From NCBI GenBank assembly GCA_035629175.1, contig DASPIL010000074.1, forward strand, positions 1 through 33,651: a stretch of DNA of 33,651 nucleotides, written 5' to 3'. Position 1 is the stretch's first letter, and each line of letters starts with the position of its first letter. This DNA is from Verrucomicrobiia bacterium. GTDB taxonomy: Bacteria; Verrucomicrobiota; Verrucomicrobiia; Limisphaerales; DASXHY01. Under the pieces are notes generated by a model. That model searched no databases. It had not been told where the DNA came from and worked only from the letters and a program-made list of their open reading frames with translations. Positions 1-7,601 of this stretch are shown here, in pieces. The position numbers and the translations under genes were made by a program.

Positions 1-108
1 TTGCTCTCCACGGTTCATTTCTGAACCGCAGTTACCTTCAGTCTCTGGCGGGAAGCGCCGCCAGACAGGGACTCTCACCCTGCGATGTGCGTTGTATCCC
101 AAGCGCAC
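1..108 (-). ncRNA. 5' end of a probable class C group II intron (truncated by window edge)
   Basis: Read on the minus strand from 108 leftwards, the sequence starts GTGCGC, the usual 5' boundary of bacterial group II introns. A first hairpin pairs GTGCG with CGCAC. It is followed by the hallmark GGGTGAGAGTCCC hairpin of domain I, a CTGGCGG/CCGCCAG hairpin, then CTGAAGGTAACTGCGG. This order resembles domain I of class C introns such as that of Oceanobacillus iheyensis, from memory rather than by alignment. The 5' exon is a perfect stem-loop (112-132) ending three bases before the intron, which is how class C introns choose targets. The maturase gene and domains II-VI would lie left of the window, so whether the intron is complete or a remnant cannot be seen. 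Confidence 0.68.
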
Positions 109-110
109 TA

Positions 111-273
111 GCGTCAGGCATCTTGCCTGACGTAGAGGGCGGGCATCCTTGCCCCCCGGAAAACCGTTAAGCACGAGGAACGCTCAAATGCTCTCCCTGC
201 GCTCGGATCTGGTTAAGGTTCCTTCCTCCGGCCTGGAAGCCCGGTTCCACGGCAGGGAAGGATGCCTGCCGCC
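111..273 (+). repeat. Dispersed palindromic element, copy 1
   Basis: About 163 bp, present again in inverted orientation at 25743-25906. The first 31 bases (111-141) are identical between copies, the 13-mer CGTTAAGCACGAG is shared at the same internal position, and the right part (about 217-273) is shared with scattered changes. The left end is a perfect hairpin, CGTCAGGCA-TCT-TGCCTGACG. The motif GGCATCCTTGCC near the left end recurs as a near inverted copy near the right end (GGCAGGGAAGGATGCC), so the element has imperfect inverted termini like a miniature non-autonomous element. No protein is encoded. The group II intron end abuts its left side. Confidence 0.8.
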
Positions 274-375
274 ACCCGGGGGAAGTGGACCGGACTCTTG
301 GGCAGTTTAACGCGGCAACCCGGCGTTCCGGGAACTTTTATTGAAAGATTTCCGCTCCTGCTCCGTATAAGTGGA

Positions 376-687
376 ATGTCCCATGGTACCACTCAGGCCA
401 GGATGCGTGTCATTCTGAAGGATTTATCGACTGGATTGTTCGCGATGAGCGGCAGTCAGTGGACGCCCGATTCGAGAAACGCATTCGATTTTGGAAACGG
501 TGATCGCGTCATTGAAGAAGCTACGAGATTGCGGATTCCGCAGGCTGCGACCTGCTATTGCTTTGAAGATTCCAAGAACGACCTCGTCATCCCGTTTCGT
601 CCCCAGGTTGATGGAACTTCGTCGACCAAGGATACTCCGTCATCGCCACCTGGCCCTGGCGAGAAAACCCATTTGTCCGGGCTGTGA
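376..687 (+). CDS. Small conserved-looking hypothetical protein
   Basis: Encodes about 103 residues. From the internal Met at 403 the sequence runs MRVILKDLSTGLF, then WTPD, AFDFG and a short amphipathic helix followed by FEDSKNDLVIPF. This alternating strand/helix composition looks like a real small folded domain, and I have the impression of similar small uncharacterised proteins in Verrucomicrobiota. The C-terminal 25 residues are Pro/Ser/Thr rich and probably unstructured. No convincing Shine-Dalgarno precedes either ATG, so the start (376 or 403) is uncertain. Further upstream the frame runs into the dispersed repeat, so the 262 start is rejected. It converges on the small minus-strand gene at 770-979. 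Function unknown. Confidence 0.5.
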   Translation: MSHGTTQARMRVILKDLSTGLFAMSGSQWTPDSRNAFDFGNGDRVIEEATRLRIPQAATCYCFEDSKNDLVIPFRPQVDGTSSTKDTPSSPPGPGEKTHLSGL

Positions 688-769
688 ACGTTTCTTCAGC
701 GGGCATCCTCTGCCCACCTCCTTGGCGTTGCAGCCCGGACTTTGCTATTGGGAAGATTGAATCGCGGGG

Positions 770-979
770 TCAAACGTAGAGCAGCACTCGATGAACGCCG
801 CGGTTTCCGCCTGGCGCCGGAAAATCTTCGATCTGGTGCACAACCCTCTTGATTCGCAAAAAGCCCAAGCCAGGGACAAAGATGCTGTCGCCTACCTTGA
901 AATGCACACGTTCACCCGGGACATCGTGCGATTCCTTGGGGCCAACAACAACGCTCACGGAAACAACACGTTTGGACAT
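770..979 (-). CDS. Small hypothetical protein with a perfect Shine-Dalgarno
   Basis: Encodes 69 residues beginning MSKRVVSVSVVVGPKE. It is rich in Val and beta-branched residues, with a GDSIFVPGLGFLRIKRV segment, suggesting a small all-beta (SH3-like or OB-like) fold; I recognise no family. The start ATG at 979 is chosen over the in-frame GTG at 985 because AAGGAGG lies exactly six bases upstream of the ATG. This is the strongest ribosome-binding site noticed in the window and argues for a real, well-translated gene. There is no signal peptide or membrane segment. It stands alone between the convergent small gene to the left and the GH43 gene to the right, which ends 65 bases upstream on the same strand. 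Confidence 0.6.
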   Translation of the reverse strand: MSKRVVSVSVVVGPKESHDVPGERVHFKVGDSIFVPGLGFLRIKRVVHQIEDFPAPGGNRGVHRVLLYV

Positions 980-985
980 CTGCAC

Positions 986-992
986 CCTCCTT
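986..992 (-). promoter_or_regulatory. Consensus ribosome-binding site for the 69-residue gene
   Basis: The minus strand reads AAGGAGG, fully complementary to the usual 16S 3' end, six bases before the ATG at 979. It decides the start in favour of ATG over the GTG at 985, which lies between the two. Confidence 0.75.
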
Positions 993-1043
993 CCGCCGTA
1001 TTTCTGAGAGGGTCAACAGATTTGGCGTGACAGTGCCCGGCCG

Positions 1044-2885
1044 TTATTGGCGGTCAATCGGTTCGCCCTTCGAGCCTTCAGGGAACACAACCTCGAGCGG
1101 GTCTGATTTTTTGATGCGTCCTTCCGCATCGAACTCCATCTTCGCAAGGCAGGTCTGCCGCGTGTAGCCGTTCCCATTCGGAATCGCGTGTCGATGATAG
1201 ATCATGTACCAGCGATCCGTCCCCGGCACCTGGATCACGGAATGATGCGCGGTTCCCACCGCCCTGCCCTTGCGTTGCAGCACCACGTTATCGCGCGGGA
1301 TTTCGATCGGGCCGAGCGGTGATTTTGCAGTTCCATAAGCCACCTGATATCGTGGATCGCGCGCATCGTTCTCCGACCACATGAAATAATAGAGGCCTTT
1401 TCGCTTGAACACGACCACGCCTTCGTTGAATCCGCGCGGTGTCATACGCACCGGCGCGCCGTCCAGAGTCATCATGTCAGGCTTGAGCTTGAACGCGTAA
1501 AGATTTCCCTGTCCGTAATAGAGATACGCCTGCCCGTCTTCATCGATGAATGCAAACGGATCAATGGTTTGCCCCGGATATTCCCGGCTGGGTGAAATCA
1601 GCGGCTGATCGAGCGCGTCCTTGAATCGGCCCGTGGGAGCTGAATTCGTGGCGACTCCGATTTTTTGTTCCGCGCAGAAATAGAAATAATAAGTGCCATC
1701 CCGGCGGATCATCGCCGGCGCCCAGGCGCGAATCTTCGCCCAGCTCAAATCGCGCGTGACGTCCAGAATCATTCCCTCGTTCTTCCAATGGATCAGGTCC
1801 TTCGAAGACCAGCAGGAGAAATCCGTGGTTTGCCACTGATCCTTGTCCGACGTTGGATACACATAATAAGTGTCATCCAACACCACGGCGTGCGGATCGG
1901 CGGTGAACCCTTCGAGGATTGGCTTGGGCGGTTCGATCGCAAGTTCCCGTTGCTCCTGCGCGAAGAATGGTTCGAGCATCGATTTCTCCACCTGCACAAC
2001 GCTCGCATGGAGCGTTCCGCGCGGGAAGCTCGAGTTGCTGCTCACGTTCATCCAGGTGACCAAATCCTTCGACGCCCACATGCCCATCCGATCACGGCTT
2101 TTGAATCGATCAATGTAAGCCACATACAAGTCTCCCAACTTCATTGGCCACGCGCCTTCCCAATCATCGTTCGTGAACAGCGGCGAAGGATCCGCGTACG
2201 GCCCCGTCAGCGCTTCTCCCGATGCGAACCGGTTGCCCTGCCACGAATGTTTATAGAACAGGTGGAACTTTCCGTCCGCCTCCAGGATGCTTGCATCGAT
2301 TTGGCTGTGGCCTGGATCAAAGAACAGAATCGGCGGCGTGAAGGTTTTGAAATCCTTGGTGGTTGTCGCGTAGGTGCGCCAGTATTCCGGGGTTTCGTTG
2401 GTGAAGCTCGACGACCAATAGATCAGGAAATTCTGATTCTTAGCGTCCCAACGAATCTCAGGCGCCCAGCAGAGCTTGCAATTAGGATCGCTCGCCATGA
2501 CCGGCAAGGCAACGGGCTCGGCCCAATCGAGAAGATTTGTCGATCGCGAATAGCCGATCGTTTTGCCCGTCCAGGATGTGGTCCAGACGAGATGAAACAT
2601 TCCCTTAGGATCACGAATGAGGCAGGGGTCGCGCATGATCCGGCTTTCGCCGACCGTTGGCTTCAGCAGGCTGCGATCGTTCAACAACTCCAGCCATTTA
2701 TAACCGTCGGAACTCCACTGCAGGTGCAAGCCGTCTTCGCCGTTCCCGCGAAACGTCGCCATCACATGGACTGTGGAGTTATCGGCCAGGGGCGCAGCAG
2801 AAGTTGCTGAATCAGCCGCGCCGAATGCCAGTGCGAGCAAGGCGAATCGCGACACAACGGACAGGAAGCAACGTTTCAAGTTCAT
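1044..2885 (-). CDS. Secreted protein with two GH43-type beta-propeller domains
   Basis: 613 residues. The start at 2885 is chosen because it gives a signal peptide (MNLKRCFLSVVSRFALLALAFG, cleavage near residue 25-30); the longer frame to 3029 would overlap maf. Two glycoside hydrolase family 43-like five-bladed propellers follow. The first (about 40-310) shows candidate catalytic acids D86 (MRDP), D197 (SQIDAS) and E243 (DWEGAW). The second (about 322-610) shows D330 (TADPH), D442 (TIDPF) and E488 (FNEG). The family removes arabinose or xylose from plant polysaccharides or oligosaccharides. Substrate specificity cannot be read from sequence. Export suggests periplasmic or extracellular action. 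It lies downstream of maf and may be the last gene of that run. Confidence 0.85.
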   Translation of the reverse strand: MNLKRCFLSVVSRFALLALAFGAADSATSAAPLADNSTVHVMATFRGNGEDGLHLQWSSDGYKWLELLNDRSLLKPTVGESRIMRDPCLIRDPKGMFHLVWTTSWTGKTIGYSRSTNLLDWAEPVALPVMASDPNCKLCWAPEIRWDAKNQNFLIYWSSSFTNETPEYWRTYATTTKDFKTFTPPILFFDPGHSQIDASILEADGKFHLFYKHSWQGNRFASGEALTGPYADPSPLFTNDDWEGAWPMKLGDLYVAYIDRFKSRDRMGMWASKDLVTWMNVSSNSSFPRGTLHASVVQVEKSMLEPFFAQEQRELAIEPPKPILEGFTADPHAVVLDDTYYVYPTSDKDQWQTTDFSCWSSKDLIHWKNEGMILDVTRDLSWAKIRAWAPAMIRRDGTYYFYFCAEQKIGVATNSAPTGRFKDALDQPLISPSREYPGQTIDPFAFIDEDGQAYLYYGQGNLYAFKLKPDMMTLDGAPVRMTPRGFNEGVVVFKRKGLYYFMWSENDARDPRYQVAYGTAKSPLGPIEIPRDNVVLQRKGRAVGTAHHSVIQVPGTDRWYMIYHRHAIPNGNGYTRQTCLAKMEFDAEGRIKKSDPLEVVFPEGSKGEPIDRQ

Positions 2886-2970
2886 CAGGGTGCAGTGTGA
2901 CCCACGCGGGAAAAGAAATGCAACTTCGGGATGACACCCCGGTTCGAGTGGCGGGGCTGATGCGGCGCCC

Positions 2971-3597
2971 TCACTCAGCGTGACTGCTCTTCCCATTTTT
3001 GGAAGCGCCGTTCGGAGAAGCTTCGCCATCCCAGCGCCCGAGTTCCTCCCGCAACATTTCGACAGGCAAGCCCACCACGTTCGTGTATGAGCCTGAAATT
3101 TTTTCGACGATCAAATCGCCATTCTCCTGGATGGCATACGCTCCAGCCTTGTCCAACGGGTTCGTCTGGATCAGGTATCGCTGGATCTGCACGGAGTCGA
3201 GTGTTCGGAAGGTGACTTCAGTGACGTCTGAAAAAACACTCTGGCGCCTGTTGCGATGGTGGATCAGGCAGATTGCCGTGACGACCTGATGTGTTTTGCC
3301 CTGCAGCCGCTCGAGCATCAGGTAAGCCGCCTCGAGATCCCTTGGCTTTCCGAGCAATTCATTCTCGAGGCACACGAGCGTGTCAGCCCCGAGCACCAGT
3401 GCGTCGGGAAACTTTTTCGCGACAGCGTGTGCCTTGCGATAGGCGTTGATCTGGCAGACTTCGCGCGCCGTGAGATCCTGTTGGTGCAACTCCTCCGCGT
3501 CACTTGGAATCACGCGAAAATCCACGCCCAGTTGCTTCAGCAACTCGGAACGGCGAGGCGAGGCCGAGGCCAGTATCATCGGCGGCAAATTCATCAT
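2971..3597 (-). CDS. maf: Maf-like nucleoside triphosphate pyrophosphatase
   Basis: 208 residues, with the family N-terminal signature ILASASPRRSELLKQLG and the downstream VLGADTLVCLENELLGKP segment carrying the catalytic acidic residues. Maf proteins hydrolyse non-canonical or modified nucleoside triphosphates to monophosphates (dTTP/UTP or m7GTP types) and have been linked to septation control. The first of two adjacent Met codons (3597) has GGGGTG a few bases upstream. It begins only 11 bases after folK ends, on the same strand, so the two are probably co-transcribed. The last ~18 residues (after GRWDGEA) form a polar tail not needed for the fold. Confidence 0.93.
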   Translation of the reverse strand: MMNLPPMILASASPRRSELLKQLGVDFRVIPSDAEELHQQDLTAREVCQINAYRKAHAVAKKFPDALVLGADTLVCLENELLGKPRDLEAAYLMLERLQGKTHQVVTAICLIHHRNRRQSVFSDVTEVTFRTLDSVQIQRYLIQTNPLDKAGAYAIQENGDLIVEKISGSYTNVVGLPVEMLREELGRWDGEASPNGASKNGKSSHAE

Positions 3598-3608
3598 GCA
3601 CCCCAGGT

Positions 3609-4106
3609 TTACAACTTTCGGACAGCTTCGTCAGAAGTCAATGCACGCGACAATTCCGACACTGTTTTTACCTGGCCAGGCAGGATCAGGTCCGGCGCGA
3701 TTTCCGCCAGCGGTTCCAGCACAAACCGGCGGAGATGCGCGCGCGGATGAGGAATCATCAGGCCAGGCTGTGCCCGCGTTTCATTACCGAACGCAATCAG
3801 GTCCAAATCAAGCGGACGCGGTTCGTTCAGCACCTCCTTCGGACGGCGCCCAAATTCGCGTTCCAGCACCTGCAACTTCTGCAGCAATGTTTCAGGGGAT
3901 TCGCCTGGAATCGGAACGATGGCTGCGGCCGCGTTGAGGAACAATGCAGATCCGGGAGGACAATCCACCGGTGTGGTTTCCCACAATGAAGAGATTCGCA
4001 ATGGCTCAATCGAAAGCTCTTGAAGCTTCTCAACGGCCTTGAGCAACAATGCGGCCGAATCGCCGAGGTTTGATCCGAGCGCAATGTAAGCGGTCTCGCG
4101 TGACAT
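3609..4106 (-). CDS. folK: 2-amino-4-hydroxy-6-hydroxymethyldihydropteridine diphosphokinase
   Basis: 165 residues from the ATG at 4106, preferred because AGGGA lies eight bases upstream and because family members begin close to YIALGSNLGD. The longer start at 4136 lacks a ribosome-binding site. The signature RPLDLDLIAFG (D100 and D102 bind Mg) and IPHPRAHLRRFVLEPL are present. FolK transfers pyrophosphate from ATP to the pterin in folate synthesis, in the cytoplasm. The folate pathway's first enzyme appears here as folE2 about 5 kb to the right; folB and folP are not in the window. Sits between dapB and maf on one strand. Confidence 0.95.
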   Translation of the reverse strand: MSRETAYIALGSNLGDSAALLLKAVEKLQELSIEPLRISSLWETTPVDCPPGSALFLNAAAAIVPIPGESPETLLQKLQVLEREFGRRPKEVLNEPRPLDLDLIAFGNETRAQPGLMIPHPRAHLRRFVLEPLAEIAPDLILPGQVKTVSELSRALTSDEAVRKL

Positions 4107-4151
4107 GATTCGGTTCCCTGAGATCCCGATCGTCAATCGATGCGGATCAAT

Positions 4152-4886
4152 TCACCTCAAGCCGAGCACATCCTGCATGTCGTAGAGCCCGGGTTTTTGC
4201 GTCACCAGCCACTGCGCGGCCCGCAGCGCGCCATTGGCAAACGTCTCGCGGCTCGACGCCTTGTGCGTCAACTCCACGCGCTCGCCATTCGCCGCCAAGA
4301 TCACAGTATGATCGCCCACGACGTCTCCCCCGCGAATCGCGTGGATGCCGATTTCCGAGTTCGTTCGTTCGCCTGTAATTCCTTTGCGTCCATGACGCAG
4401 CGCATCTGCAAGCTGGAGTTTTCGCACGTCACCCAGGATTTCCAGCAGCGTCGTGGCAGTGCCGCTCGGTGCATCCTTCTTCAGCCGATGATGCATTTCG
4501 ACCACTTCCAGATCGAACGACGGTCCAAGGATCTCCGCGGCCTTGCGCGTCAGCCAGAACAGCGTGTTCACTCCCGTTGAGAAATTCGTCGCCATGACGA
4601 TGGGGATCTGGGACTTCAGCGCCGTGATCTCAGATTTTTCTTCAGGCTTGTGACCCGTTGTGCCAATCACGACCGCTTTGCGATTTTCGGCGCAGACGCG
4701 GGCGATCGGCAGCGTGGCGCTATGAAAACTGAAGTCAATGACGACATCGGCTTTCGAGATCACCGCCCGAAGATCGTCTCCCTGATCAACGGCGCCTACG
4801 ACTTCGATGCCAGGAAAGCGCGGCGCGCAACCCAGCAATGCCTGGCCCATGCGGCCTTTTGAACCTGCGATGATGACTTTGGTCAT
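4152..4886 (-). CDS. dapB: 4-hydroxy-tetrahydrodipicolinate reductase
   Basis: 244 residues. The N-terminal Rossmann motif VIIAGSKGRMGQAL binds NAD(P)H. The catalytic stretch EVVEMHHRLKKDAPSGTA contains the general acid His pair (H132/H133) and substrate lysine (K137). Slightly shorter than the E. coli enzyme (273), which is common outside proteobacteria. It carries out the second step of the diaminopimelate branch, reducing the DapA product towards lysine and peptidoglycan. It follows dapA on the same strand with a 42-base gap, so the two pathway steps are likely co-transcribed. The ATG at 4886 fits the family start. Confidence 0.96.
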   Translation of the reverse strand: MTKVIIAGSKGRMGQALLGCAPRFPGIEVVGAVDQGDDLRAVISKADVVIDFSFHSATLPIARVCAENRKAVVIGTTGHKPEEKSEITALKSQIPIVMATNFSTGVNTLFWLTRKAAEILGPSFDLEVVEMHHRLKKDAPSGTATTLLEILGDVRKLQLADALRHGRKGITGERTNSEIGIHAIRGGDVVGDHTVILAANGERVELTHKASSRETFANGALRAAQWLVTQKPGLYDMQDVLGLR

Positions 4887-4928
4887 GACGTGAAGCGAAA
4901 GAGCGTCGCGATTGAGGCGTGTGTGAAA

Positions 4929-5807
4929 TTATTTCAAAATGCCCGTCGCCTTGAGCGTTGCGGCCAGCGTCTCACGATTCTTCGAAGCCATGGGCACCAG
5001 CGGCAAACGATACTCTTCGTGCATCAAGCCTTTCATGGCGAGCGCGGCCTTGATCGGCACAGGATTCGTCTCGACGAAAAGATCTTTGAAGAGGGGGTAA
5101 AATCGTTGATGGAGTTTCAACGCTTTGGAGTAATCACCCGCAGCGCACGCGTTCACCATCTGTGAGACTTCGCGAGGAATGAGGTTCGACGCCACGCTGA
5201 TCACGCCCTGGGCGCCCACGGACATGAAGGGCACGGTGAGCGAATCGTCGCCGCTCAGGATGACGAACTTCGGGCCGAGCGCGGCGCGCAACTGGCTGAC
5301 GCGATCGCAGTTTCCGCCGGCTTCCTTGATGCCAACGATGTTTTTGCATTCGGCTGCGAGCCGCTTGACGGTGTCGATGGCGATCTCAATGCCGCAACGG
5401 CCCGGAATGCTGTAAAGCATGATGGGCAGTTTGGTTGCAGCGGCAATGGCCTGGAAATGCTGGAACAAACCTTCCTGGGTCGGCTTGTTGTAGTACGGAG
5501 CGACCTGCAGCGAACCATCTGCGCCAGCCTTCTCAGCTTCCTTGGTGAGGTAGATCGCTTCTGTTGTGGAATTGCCGCCTGTGCCGGCGAGGACCTTCAC
5601 CTTTCCGGCTGCGAGTTTCACCGCGAGTTGAACAACGGCGACGTGTTCCTCGTAGCTGAGCGTGGGCGACTCGCCCGTTGTGCCGACCGGGACAATGCCA
5701 TCCACGCCCCCTTTGACCTGTGCCTTGACCAGTCGCTGGAGCGCGGTTTCGTCCAATTGCCCGTTGTGAAACGGCGTTACGATTGCAGTGTAGGTTCCAG
5801 TAAACAT
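4929..5807 (-). CDS. dapA: 4-hydroxy-tetrahydrodipicolinate synthase
   Basis: 292 residues from the Met at 5807 (MFTGTYTAIVTPF), which matches the usual family length and start. Two upstream in-frame starts (5825, 5891) give an unsupported N-terminal extension and none has a clear ribosome-binding site. A class I aldolase TIM barrel: T43/T44 in GTTGES, Y132 in LYSIPGRCG and Schiff-base lysine K161 in VGIKEAGG are all present. It condenses pyruvate with aspartate semialdehyde at the entry to lysine and diaminopimelate synthesis. Followed directly by dapB. Confidence 0.95.
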   Translation of the reverse strand: MFTGTYTAIVTPFHNGQLDETALQRLVKAQVKGGVDGIVPVGTTGESPTLSYEEHVAVVQLAVKLAAGKVKVLAGTGGNSTTEAIYLTKEAEKAGADGSLQVAPYYNKPTQEGLFQHFQAIAAATKLPIMLYSIPGRCGIEIAIDTVKRLAAECKNIVGIKEAGGNCDRVSQLRAALGPKFVILSGDDSLTVPFMSVGAQGVISVASNLIPREVSQMVNACAAGDYSKALKLHQRFYPLFKDLFVETNPVPIKAALAMKGLMHEEYRLPLVPMASKNRETLAATLKATGILK

Positions 5808-5908
5808 GATTTTAGAAACGGCCATACAATCGGGGAGGAAGCCAGGTTTGGCCAGTCGGAAAATCCCCGCGAACGCCACCGCGTATCGCACTGCGTGACA
5901 CCCCGCGT

Positions 5909-6256
5909 TCAGCCTCCCGCGAAAACAGGCCGGAATCCAGCTTCGGTCAGGATCTCGGCAACCTTCTGCCGCTGATCGCCTTGTATTTCGATCCGGCCTT
6001 CCTTGACTGTTCCACCCGTTCCGCAGGCCTTCTGCATCTTCTTCGCGAGCTGTTCCTTTTCAGGCAGTCCAATGCCAACGAAGCCTTGCACCACAGTCAC
6101 CGTCTTGCCCCCGCGATGTGCCGTTTGGCGAAGGATGTCCACACGTCCGCGACTCTTCTTCCTGACGACAATCGGTTCGTCGGGTGGCCCAGGCGGCAAG
6201 CCTGTATTGTCCAATCCCGCGAATGGGTTCTGCCCAAATTGCTGATCACTGGACAT
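5909..6256 (-). CDS. yciH: SUI1/eIF1-like translation factor (YciH family)
   Basis: 115 residues. An N-terminal 30-residue Gly/Pro-rich arm precedes the SUI1 fold: PIVVRKKSRGRVDILRQTAHRGGKTVTVV, then LPEKEQLAKKMQKACGTGGTVKEGRIEIQGDQ. The basic loop and the GTGGTVK..IEIQGD ending are diagnostic of the family. Bacterial YciH binds the small ribosomal subunit and is proposed to influence start-site fidelity or act as an inhibitor under stress; its role is less settled than that of eIF1. It starts 28 bases after the Fur-family gene ends, on the same strand. Confidence 0.9.
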   Translation of the reverse strand: MSSDQQFGQNPFAGLDNTGLPPGPPDEPIVVRKKSRGRVDILRQTAHRGGKTVTVVQGFVGIGLPEKEQLAKKMQKACGTGGTVKEGRIEIQGDQRQKVAEILTEAGFRPVFAGG

Positions 6257-6284
6257 ATCGAAATCGATGAATTGTGCGCGCCAT

Positions 6285-6737
6285 TCACTTCGACTGGCAC
6301 TGCGGACAGATGCCGAAGAACTCCAGGCGATGTGTCACGGCTTTGTATCCATTGGCTTCCGCGATGCGATCTTCGAGCGAATCCATGGGACATTCCTCGA
6401 GTTCCACCACGCCCGAGCAACCCGTGCAGACGAGATGATGATGGTGACCGTCGTCACCCTCCTCCAGCAATTCAAAGCGCGCAACCCCGTCGGCAAAGAC
6501 ATAGCGCTTCACCATGCCTGTCTTTTCCAACACATGCATGGAGCGGTAGACGGTCGCGATGTCGCAATCCCCGGAGCGCATCGCGCCGAAGATTTCGCGG
6601 ATGGACAATGGATGCTGTTGTTCGCGAAGAATTCCGAGGACAGCCTGGCGCGGGCCGGTCAGCTTGTGCGAGCGGCGGCGCAAACGATCGGCGAGTTCCG
6701 GCAACGCTGCGCGCCGATGATGTCGATGCGTTCCCAT
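6285..6737 (-). CDS. Fur-family metalloregulator, probably Zur-like
   Basis: 150 residues. Winged-helix DNA-binding region about residues 20-80 (TGPRQAVLGILREQQHPLS, then DIATVYRSMHVLEKTGMV), followed by the dimerisation and metal domain with HHHHLVCTGC. Structural zinc would be bound by C104/C107 and C144/C147 (ICPQC). Fur, Zur and PerR cannot be separated by sequence alone. The context argues for zinc: the ATG lies one base after the stop of a ZIP transporter gene (TGA-A-ATG), which predicts translational coupling, and a perfect 23-bp palindrome precedes the transporter. Autorepression of the zip-regulator operon is the natural inference. Confidence 0.85.
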   Translation of the reverse strand: MGTHRHHRRAALPELADRLRRRSHKLTGPRQAVLGILREQQHPLSIREIFGAMRSGDCDIATVYRSMHVLEKTGMVKRYVFADGVARFELLEEGDDGHHHHLVCTGCSGVVELEECPMDSLEDRIAEANGYKAVTHRLEFFGICPQCQSK

Positions 6738-6738
6738 T

Positions 6739-7560
6739 TCAGTGGAGCATCACAGTGACGACGCCCAGGACCGTGCCCAGGATGATTGCCGCCAGCTTGC
6801 CCGTGTGGATTTTATGGGCATCGCTGCTTTCGAAGAGAATGGTCGTGGAGATGTGCATGAAGATGCCGATGACGATTGCCATCAATTCTCGCGAATGGTC
6901 GGCCAGCCAGATGAAATGTCCGCTCAGGAACATTCCGATTGGCGCCATGGCGGCGAAGAGCGCGAGCACGCCGAGGGCGCGGTTTCGCGGCAGGCCCCAG
7001 TGCAACAACATCCCGAGCAACGCGATCGAGACGGGGAAATTGTGCACCACGATGCTGAGCAGCAGCAGATGGCGAGACTCGGGGTTGTAGGTCGTGAGGG
7101 GATTCCCCAGCGCGAGGGCCTCGACGAACGCGTGAATGCACAGGCCCGCGACGACACCGTAAGGCGCATGGCCGTGCAGGTGATGCGAATGGCCATGTTC
7201 AATTCCCATCGAGATGAAATCCAGCGCCAGCTGGACGAAGAAACCCCCGAGCATGAGCGCGCCGAGCAGCAACGCGTATTGTTCCATGCTGCGGGGGGCC
7301 TTGGGTTCGCCATGCACATGCGAGTCGCCTGGTGGGTGCTCGTGGTCGTGCGCCTGTTCCGTGATCCGCTGCTCCGTTGCCGAACGATCATGATCATGAT
7401 CGTGATACAGTTCCGGGAGCAGGTGGAGCAAGGTGAGGCTCAGCAAAAAGGCGCCCGTGAAGGAGTTGAGGACCTTGACATGGCGGGGCTCATGGAGCTT
7501 GAATGCGAAGACCACCACGGCGCCCAGCACAATGCTGGATAGGAGAATGATGTATTCCAT
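6739..7560 (-). CDS. ZIP-family metal transporter with histidine-rich loops
   Basis: 273 residues with about eight hydrophobic segments. Residues 53-84 form a His/Asp-rich cytosolic loop (HDHDHD, HDHEH, HVH) and 122-131 a second (HGHSHHLHGH). The transmembrane metal site of the family is recognisable as HAFVEALALG (H143, E147) in helix 4 and HNFP (H173) in helix 5, where the second helix has Asn rather than the commoner Glu. ZIP proteins move zinc or other divalent metals into the cytoplasm. It is the first gene of the unit with the Fur-family regulator, and a palindromic operator candidate lies 42-64 bases upstream. Confidence 0.9.
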   Translation of the reverse strand: MEYIILLSSIVLGAVVVFAFKLHEPRHVKVLNSFTGAFLLSLTLLHLLPELYHDHDHDRSATEQRITEQAHDHEHPPGDSHVHGEPKAPRSMEQYALLLGALMLGGFFVQLALDFISMGIEHGHSHHLHGHAPYGVVAGLCIHAFVEALALGNPLTTYNPESRHLLLLSIVVHNFPVSIALLGMLLHWGLPRNRALGVLALFAAMAPIGMFLSGHFIWLADHSRELMAIVIGIFMHISTTILFESSDAHKIHTGKLAAIILGTVLGVVTVMLH

Positions 7561-7601
7561 AACGGACCCAGGGCAGGCGCAGGATGCAGCCGGGAAAAGT
7601 C

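Noticed and set aside
1665-2810. Long plus-strand open frame (381 codons) opposite the GH43 gene
   Set aside because: Arg/His/Pro-rich antisense shadow of a clear GH43 coding sequence; no family motif and no ribosome-binding site.
2886-3029. 48-residue N-terminal extension of the GH43 protein overlapping maf
   Set aside because: Would hide an evident signal peptide starting at 2885 and overlap the end of maf.
4924-4936. 13-bp palindrome TGAAAT-T-ATTTCA at the dapA stop, tested as a second Fur-type operator
   Set aside because: Sequence differs from the zip palindrome, only six bases per arm, and it spans the dapA stop codon inside a likely operon; chance is sufficient.
5981-7090. 369-codon plus-strand frame
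   Set aside because: Runs antisense across three recognisable genes (SUI1, Fur-family regulator, ZIP) and has no domain.
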